From: Oscillospiraceae bacterium
Lineage (GTDB): Bacteria; Bacillota; Clostridia; Oscillospirales; Oscillospiraceae
NCBI GenBank assembly: GCA_028691385.1
Contig: JAQUZL010000009.1
Location: 1-25,711, forward strand
Length of the DNA stretch: 25,711 nucleotides
Direction: 5' to 3'
Of this stretch, positions 21,405 to 25,711 are shown one piece after another. The position numbers were made by a program, and so were the translations under genes. Each line of letters starts with the position of its first letter. The stretch's first letter is position 1. A model generated the notes under the pieces. The model searched no databases. It saw only the letters and a program-made list of their open reading frames with translations, and had not been told where the DNA came from.

Positions 21405-24400
21405 TCAAAACCTCCGCAGAGCAACTGTTTTAACGTTCTCTATAATCTTGTCGACCACATCAAATGAGAGCTTCAGTCCGCGCGTTTTCTCGTACTCATA
21501 AAACAGGTCGTCAATGTCTTGTGATATACGATCATGAATGGTCTTGTTATTTGTCCAGTCCACCTGACTATGCTTTGCAATGATCTTCATAATTTCCTTA
21601 GCTATTTCCGCGACGAAATCCGGCTCAACATTTGCAGACTTATTATCATCGAGAATGGCAGAAAGCACACCGTAAAATGCCTGCGCATGAACATTACTCT
21701 TAATGGATTCCGGGTAACTTATAGAACTGCGTCCGGCGCGATAATCTTCCATAATGGTACGCATCTTGGCCAGATACTCTGCCTCTGTAATCACTTGTTC
21801 TTTATACTGATCCAATACATCCTTTATTCTCTTGGAAAAGCTGTCATAGTAGGCGGGATTTTCATCATACTTTTCGCTAATGCTCTTTGTCATGCGGCTT
21901 GTGATTGCATCGGCTTTCGCACGAATTGATCCAAGCTCGTCCAGCTCCTTTTCAAATTCATCTTTATTCAGAATGTTGATTGGGCTGGTGATCTGGCGTA
22001 CACCGGCTACAGATAAATGGGTATCCAAAAGGTTTTGCATCAGAGGTTCGTACTCACTATTGTCTATGGCATCACAATAGCGGATCTTCACGCTGCGGCG
22101 CACTTTTGCAAAGAAGATGAATGTATCCTGATATTTTTTCAGTTCATCCTTTGGAACGGCGGCATATGCTTGCTCAGAATTCAGCACCAAATTGAGAGCC
22201 TTTCCGAATGCGCACAGGAGATTATAGAAGTCTTCACGGATCTTGTCATCCGCAAGAAAAACTTCCACTTCTTCTGCGTCCACCTTATTGCGAACAACGG
22301 CAAACAGCTCAACTAGTCGGGTATACGAATCGCGCAAGTTTCCAATCGATGACATAACATCCACAACCACGCCCTTCAAATCTCCGCTGTCGAAGTTTTC
22401 AAGGCCAGCGCCACTGTACATATCCATTGCGGTATCCAGCTTTTCAATCAGTCCACGATAATCAACGATCAGGCCGTAGTCCTTGCCTTCACGAAGCCGA
22501 TTGGTACGGGCGATGGCCTGCAAAAGGCCATGCTCTTTCAGTTCTTTGTCGATGTATAGCACTTGGCAAATGGGCGCATCAAAGCCTGTGAGGAGCTTGC
22601 TGCATACAATGAGAATGTCAATTTCACCGTCGCAGAACTTGTTTTTCATAGCCTCTTCATAACGGTCTGCATCGCCGTACTGCCGCATCATTTTGTTCCA
22701 GTACGCCACAACCTTATCGTCGGTTCCTTCGTCCGCATCACCCACACTCTCTCGCATATCCGGTGGAGAGATAACCACGGCACTAGTGAGATCACCAAAC
22801 TGCTCAAAGCATTCCAGATAGCGAACCGCATCTCTTTTATAGTTCGTAGCAAGCATAGCTTTGAATCCGGTATTTTTATAACCCTCAATGAAATGAGTGT
22901 TAATATCAAGGGCAATACGCTTAATTCGCGCATCGGTGGATGTCAGGCGGCGGATGCTGCTCCATTTTTTTGCTAAATCTTCCTTCTGTGCATCCGTCAG
23001 CCGCCTGGTGGTCTGCTCAAACCAAAGGTCGATGTTTTCCTTGTCAACATTCTGATCCACAAAGCGTCCCTCATAAATTAGAGGCACAATAGCGCCATCG
23101 TCCACGCCGTCTTTTATTGTGTACTTATGGATCAGCTTGCCAAACTTGGACATGGTGTTCTTTTCTTTCTTCATCAAAGGCGTTCCGGTAAAGCCGATAT
23201 AACAGGCGTTTGGGAATACGCTGCGCATCTTTGTCGCCATCAGGCCGTAATTTGAACGGTGGCTCTCGTCCACCAGAATAAAGACGTCTCTGGACTCATT
23301 TTTAGTCGCCATGCGTTCAGCAGTATTGAACTTGTTAATGATACTCGTAATCACGTCCACTTTGCCGCTGCTTACAAGCTCAACAAGATGCCGGCCACTG
23401 GTTGCACGGGCAGGGTTCAACCGTGTGTGCGCAAAGGTAGCTGCAATTTGCCCATCCAGTTCCTTGCGGTCCGTTACAATCACAACACGGGGATGGCAGT
23501 CTGTCAGCTCCATGAGGATATACTTTGCTAGCATGACCATGGTCAGACTCTTACCGCTGCCTTGCGTATGCCAGATAACACCGCTCTGGCGATTGCCGCG
23601 CCCGTCGGTTTCGCCGATGGTTTTAACAATCTCCTTAATTGCAAAATACTGCTGATAACGGCAGATTTTCTTGACATTGGCATCGTAGAGAATGAAATAC
23701 CGCATAAGCTCCATGACACGTTCTTTGCTGAACAGTGAAATAATGTTTTTATCTTGTTCGGTGGGCATGCGGTCATCAAGCAGCCACACAAGCTGGCGGC
23801 TCATAAATGCTTCATTTTGCTCTTTCCAAACATTCCAGAACTTTTTCGGTGTTCCGGCTGTGGCGTATTTGACAGCATTCTTGTTGGTGGCCATAACGAT
23901 CTGAGCGTACTTGAAGAGCTGAGGGATATAATCCGCCTGCTGATTGCGCGCGGTCTGTTCCACCGCCTGATCGACGGAAATCTGTGGAGCTTTGCATTCG
24001 ATCACAGCAAAAGGAATGCCATTGATAAACAGCACAATATCAGGGCGAGCGTTATGCTGCTTGTCCTGACTTTCAACGGCGTATTCCCCCGTCACATGGA
24101 AGAGGTTGTTTTCGGGATGCTCCCAGTCAATGTACCTAAGGTTAAAACTGAGCATTTTCCCGTCGCCCACGGTTTCGGGATAGCTTTTACCCAGCAGCAG
24201 TGCATCGTAAATTTTTTCGCTGGTACGAACGAGTCCATCCGTCAGAGGCTCGTCCAGATCCTCCATAGCGCGCTCAATATTGGCGGCGGAGAATTCATTT
24301 TCCGCTCCGGCGTAGGTGTAGCGGTTCAGTCGACGCAGCTGGCCGCGCAGAATGTCTCGGAGCAGCACATGGTACCCGCTACCGCGCTGCATGGCGCAGT

Positions 24401-24506
24401 CCTCCGGAGATATGTAGGTATAGCCCATAGCGCGCAGTAAATCAATGGCCGGCTGCTGGCTGGCGTTCTTTTCAAGATATAAATCTGGTCGAAGTATTTG
24501 ATCCAT
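21405..24506 (-). CDS. hsdR: Type I restriction endonuclease subunit R
   Basis: 1033 residues, full length. The N-terminal nuclease core is PDIVLFINGIPFAVIECK (Asp156, Glu170, Lys172). The superfamily 2 motor has Walker A HTQGSGKS (313-320), DESH (413-416), TGTP (440-443) and QAIARTNR. A helical C-terminus for binding the methylase follows. HsdR cuts DNA after ATP-driven translocation, but only in complex with HsdM and HsdS. Those are not in the window and may lie upstream of 25711. ATG 24506 fits the family N-terminus (MDQILRPDLY); its ribosome site AAGG is weak and overlaps the stop of the preceding HAD gene, suggesting coupling. Confidence 0.97.
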   Translation of the reverse strand: MDQILRPDLYLEKNASQQPAIDLLRAMGYTYISPEDCAMQRGSGYHVLLRDILRGQLRRLNRYTYAGAENEFSAANIERAMEDLDEPLTDGLVRTSEKIYDALLLGKSYPETVGDGKMLSFNLRYIDWEHPENNLFHVTGEYAVESQDKQHNARPDIVLFINGIPFAVIECKAPQISVDQAVEQTARNQQADYIPQLFKYAQIVMATNKNAVKYATAGTPKKFWNVWKEQNEAFMSRQLVWLLDDRMPTEQDKNIISLFSKERVMELMRYFILYDANVKKICRYQQYFAIKEIVKTIGETDGRGNRQSGVIWHTQGSGKSLTMVMLAKYILMELTDCHPRVVIVTDRKELDGQIAATFAHTRLNPARATSGRHLVELVSSGKVDVITSIINKFNTAERMATKNESRDVFILVDESHRSNYGLMATKMRSVFPNACYIGFTGTPLMKKEKNTMSKFGKLIHKYTIKDGVDDGAIVPLIYEGRFVDQNVDKENIDLWFEQTTRRLTDAQKEDLAKKWSSIRRLTSTDARIKRIALDINTHFIEGYKNTGFKAMLATNYKRDAVRYLECFEQFGDLTSAVVISPPDMRESVGDADEGTDDKVVAYWNKMMRQYGDADRYEEAMKNKFCDGEIDILIVCSKLLTGFDAPICQVLYIDKELKEHGLLQAIARTNRLREGKDYGLIVDYRGLIEKLDTAMDMYSGAGLENFDSGDLKGVVVDVMSSIGNLRDSYTRLVELFAVVRNKVDAEEVEVFLADDKIREDFYNLLCAFGKALNLVLNSEQAYAAVPKDELKKYQDTFIFFAKVRRSVKIRYCDAIDNSEYEPLMQNLLDTHLSVAGVRQITSPINILNKDEFEKELDELGSIRAKADAITSRMTKSISEKYDENPAYYDSFSKRIKDVLDQYKEQVITEAEYLAKMRTIMEDYRAGRSSISYPESIKSNVHAQAFYGVLSAILDDNKSANVEPDFVAEIAKEIMKIIAKHSQVDWTNNKTIHDRISQDIDDLFYEYEKTRGLKLSFDVVDKIIENVKTVALRRF

Positions 24507-24519
24507 ATTTCTCACAACC

Positions 24520-25524
24520 TTAGTCAATATTGCCTTCAATCAAGCCTTTGAGCTCCTCAAGACCTTCATCCAGCTTTTTCTTTTCACGAGTAGGCAATTT
24601 ATCGGGAACTAATTCCATCATTTTCTGTGTATCAGCAAACATTTTGTATGCGCTTGCAGGTATGTTCATCACCGCTTGCTCCGTCTTAATTGCCTCTCGA
24701 GCCGAAATTTCATCAATGATCTGCTTCACATATTGAGCCATACTGCTCCGAGCAGAATAATCTGCTGGGGCATAAAAGTTGATCCGCCCGTCATTAAAGA
24801 GCTGATAGACTTTTTTACGGTTGTCTTTTTGCGGATCAAATACACCAATTGCGTATCCACCCTTACTTTTCACCAAGCGCATACAGGGAATATCGGTGGC
24901 GCTATCGCCAACATAGACGATGTTTTCATAAGGAACATATAGCTGATTTTCCGACATACTGTCATTTACACGCTCGTCATACTCTTCAAAAATACCCTTG
25001 GCAATTCTAAAGATGTATTGCGTTTTATTCGTGTAGTTAATTGCCTGCGTGGCCCAGACTGCTATGCCATCAGGATCATACATATAGGAGGAGGCATAAA
25101 TTCTCTTAAACTTAGAGGCTATTTTACTGCCCTCAATGATTTCCTTCAACCCGGACGAAATAATATAATGCTCCAACACAATTCCTTTGCTGTCCGCATA
25201 TTTGTTCATGCGGTCGAACCATGTGTCTACCCCTTTATAAAGAGGCACGTGCGTCCCTGCTTCTCGGAAGTATTCGCGGCGCAGCGATTTCCCCTTAAAT
25301 TTTGAATATCGAATCAATTCATACATCCATGCTAAATTGTTATCCATCAAATTGTCTGTTGCCCGTTTGTTGGAGTCCTTCCAGAACTCATCCTTATCAA
25401 TTCCGAACGAGGGAATCAGCGTAAAAGCCTGCATATCATCAGGTGAAAGTGTTTTATCAAAGTCATAACAGATCGCCATTCTGGGCTTCTTTGCCCGGAT
25501 TTCTTCAATTGCTTTTTCGTACAT
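24520..25524 (-). CDS. HAD-superfamily phosphatase in the restriction operon
   Basis: 334 residues. Motif I is DFDKTLS (Asp21, Asp23), ISSG is motif II-like, and VGDSATDIPCM is the acidic motif IV. The rest (~250-334) is helical and charged. This is a haloacid-dehalogenase fold with a phosphoserine-phosphatase-like layout; the substrate is unknown. AAAGGAGG precedes ATG 25524. It lies 13 bases upstream of hsdR on the same strand, so it is made with the endonuclease. I recall similar HAD genes beside hsdR in other Firmicutes, but the role there is undefined. Confidence 0.9.
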   Translation of the reverse strand: MYEKAIEEIRAKKPRMAICYDFDKTLSPDDMQAFTLIPSFGIDKDEFWKDSNKRATDNLMDNNLAWMYELIRYSKFKGKSLRREYFREAGTHVPLYKGVDTWFDRMNKYADSKGIVLEHYIISSGLKEIIEGSKIASKFKRIYASSYMYDPDGIAVWATQAINYTNKTQYIFRIAKGIFEEYDERVNDSMSENQLYVPYENIVYVGDSATDIPCMRLVKSKGGYAIGVFDPQKDNRKKVYQLFNDGRINFYAPADYSARSSMAQYVKQIIDEISAREAIKTEQAVMNIPASAYKMFADTQKMMELVPDKLPTREKKKLDEGLEELKGLIEGNID

Positions 25525-25549
25525 AAGTGCCTCCTTTCACGGCGCTATA

Positions 25550-25597
25550 TAAAAGCAGGAACAGCGGGGCGGTGTAAAAACCCGCCTCGCTTCCTGC
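25550..25597 (-). terminator. Terminator or attenuator before the HAD-hsdR-YgjP genes
   Basis: GCAGGAA and TTCCTGC flank a second helix, GCGGGGCGG/CCGCCTCGC, with a small bulge and one mismatch. On the minus strand the stem is followed by TTTTATATA. It ends only ~25 bases before the HAD start, leaving little room for a new promoter, so it may work as an attenuator. Confidence 0.7.
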
Positions 25598-25599
25598 GC

Positions 25600-25711
25600 T
25601 TAGTCTTGCTTTTCTTTGGTGACGCCTTTGAACTTGCCGCCGGTCGTTTTTACATCCATAAACTTCCCGGTTTCGGTATCACGCTTTGTGTAGAGCCCTG
25701 TTTTAGGGTTC
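25600..25711 (-). CDS. Small basic protein, C-terminus only (5' end outside window)
   Basis: The last 36 residues of a protein whose start lies beyond the window: NPKTGLYTKRDTETGKF, then MDVKTTGGKFKGVTKEKQD. It is Lys/Thr/Gly-rich, without Cys or membrane segments, and resembles short conserved proteins of unknown function with a T-G-x-F-x-x-V-K-x-x-G-G-K-F-K-G-V pattern. A hairpin terminator follows its stop. It precedes the HAD-hsdR genes on the same strand. Confidence 0.6.
   Translation of the reverse strand, partial: NPKTGLYTKRDTETGKFMDVKTTGGKFKGVTKEKQD

Noticed and set aside
20668..25711. Complete type I restriction-modification system
   Set aside because: Only hsdR is present; no methylase motifs or specificity subunit are visible in the window, so completeness cannot be claimed.

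Overview
The window looks like chromosomal DNA of an anaerobic Gram-positive Clostridia member, probably in the Oscillospiraceae/Butyricicoccaceae range. This is inferred from several things: strong GGAGG-type ribosome sites, mixed GC (mid-50s in most genes by eye, visibly lower in two islands), a two-FeoA/FeoB locus, rubredoxin/rubrerythrin proteins, an EFR1-type flavodoxin-ferredoxin and radical-SAM proteins. The species cannot be fixed from the sequence alone.

Layout. 1-1127 (+) is the end of a membrane protein gene (DUF4234 plus SHOCT). 1281-1988 (-) is an AT-rich lipoprotein gene. 2236-4524 (-) holds a MocR-type regulator followed by a DUF368 polyprenyl-phosphate translocase family protein. 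4645-6229 (-) holds a Cof-type HAD phosphatase overlapping a zinc-ribbon/YARHG membrane protein gene. 6404-6480 is an initiator tRNA with its own promoter and terminator. 6662-10805 is an iron locus: a DtxR/MntR-family repressor (-) diverges from feoA-feoA-feoB and a small Cys-rich FeoB-associated protein (+). A repeated TTAG-N6-CTAA operator punctuates the locus. 11114-11379 is a decayed copy of a radical-SAM gene. 11456-15405 (+) holds an AraC/GyrI-like regulator, a DUF134-NifX fusion, a double-rubredoxin protein and a ferredoxin-rubrerythrin fusion. 15520-16748 holds a broken MobC-like ORF and the intact radical-SAM gene. 16860-17070 (-) is a decayed FMN-binding gene behind another TTAG-N6-CTAA site. 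17176-20591 (-) is a tightly packed six-gene stress operon: DUF188, phosphoesterase, unknown, YaaA, Bcp, EFR1. 20668-25711 (-) is part of a type I restriction island: a small protein, HAD phosphatase, HsdR and a YgjP-like metalloprotease. hsdM and hsdS are not in the window.

How the parts work together. Much of the window concerns iron supply and iron/oxygen damage control. Fe(II) import by FeoAB, under an iron-sensing repressor, sits next to non-heme-iron peroxide scavengers and is followed by an operon with the iron-limiting peroxide-stress protein YaaA and a peroxiredoxin. The shared operator in front of both the feo operon and the FMN-binding remnant suggests one regulon.

The most distinctive observations are: (i) the six-copy operator family, including one copy directly before feoB; (ii) three ORFs that join two modules without a stop while keeping a Shine-Dalgarno and ATG exactly at the module boundary; (iii) directly repeated radical-SAM sequences bounding the regulator/redox cassette; (iv) a HAD-HsdR-YgjP restriction operon behind an attenuator-like hairpin. 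No CRISPR array, rRNA or intact insertion sequence was seen.
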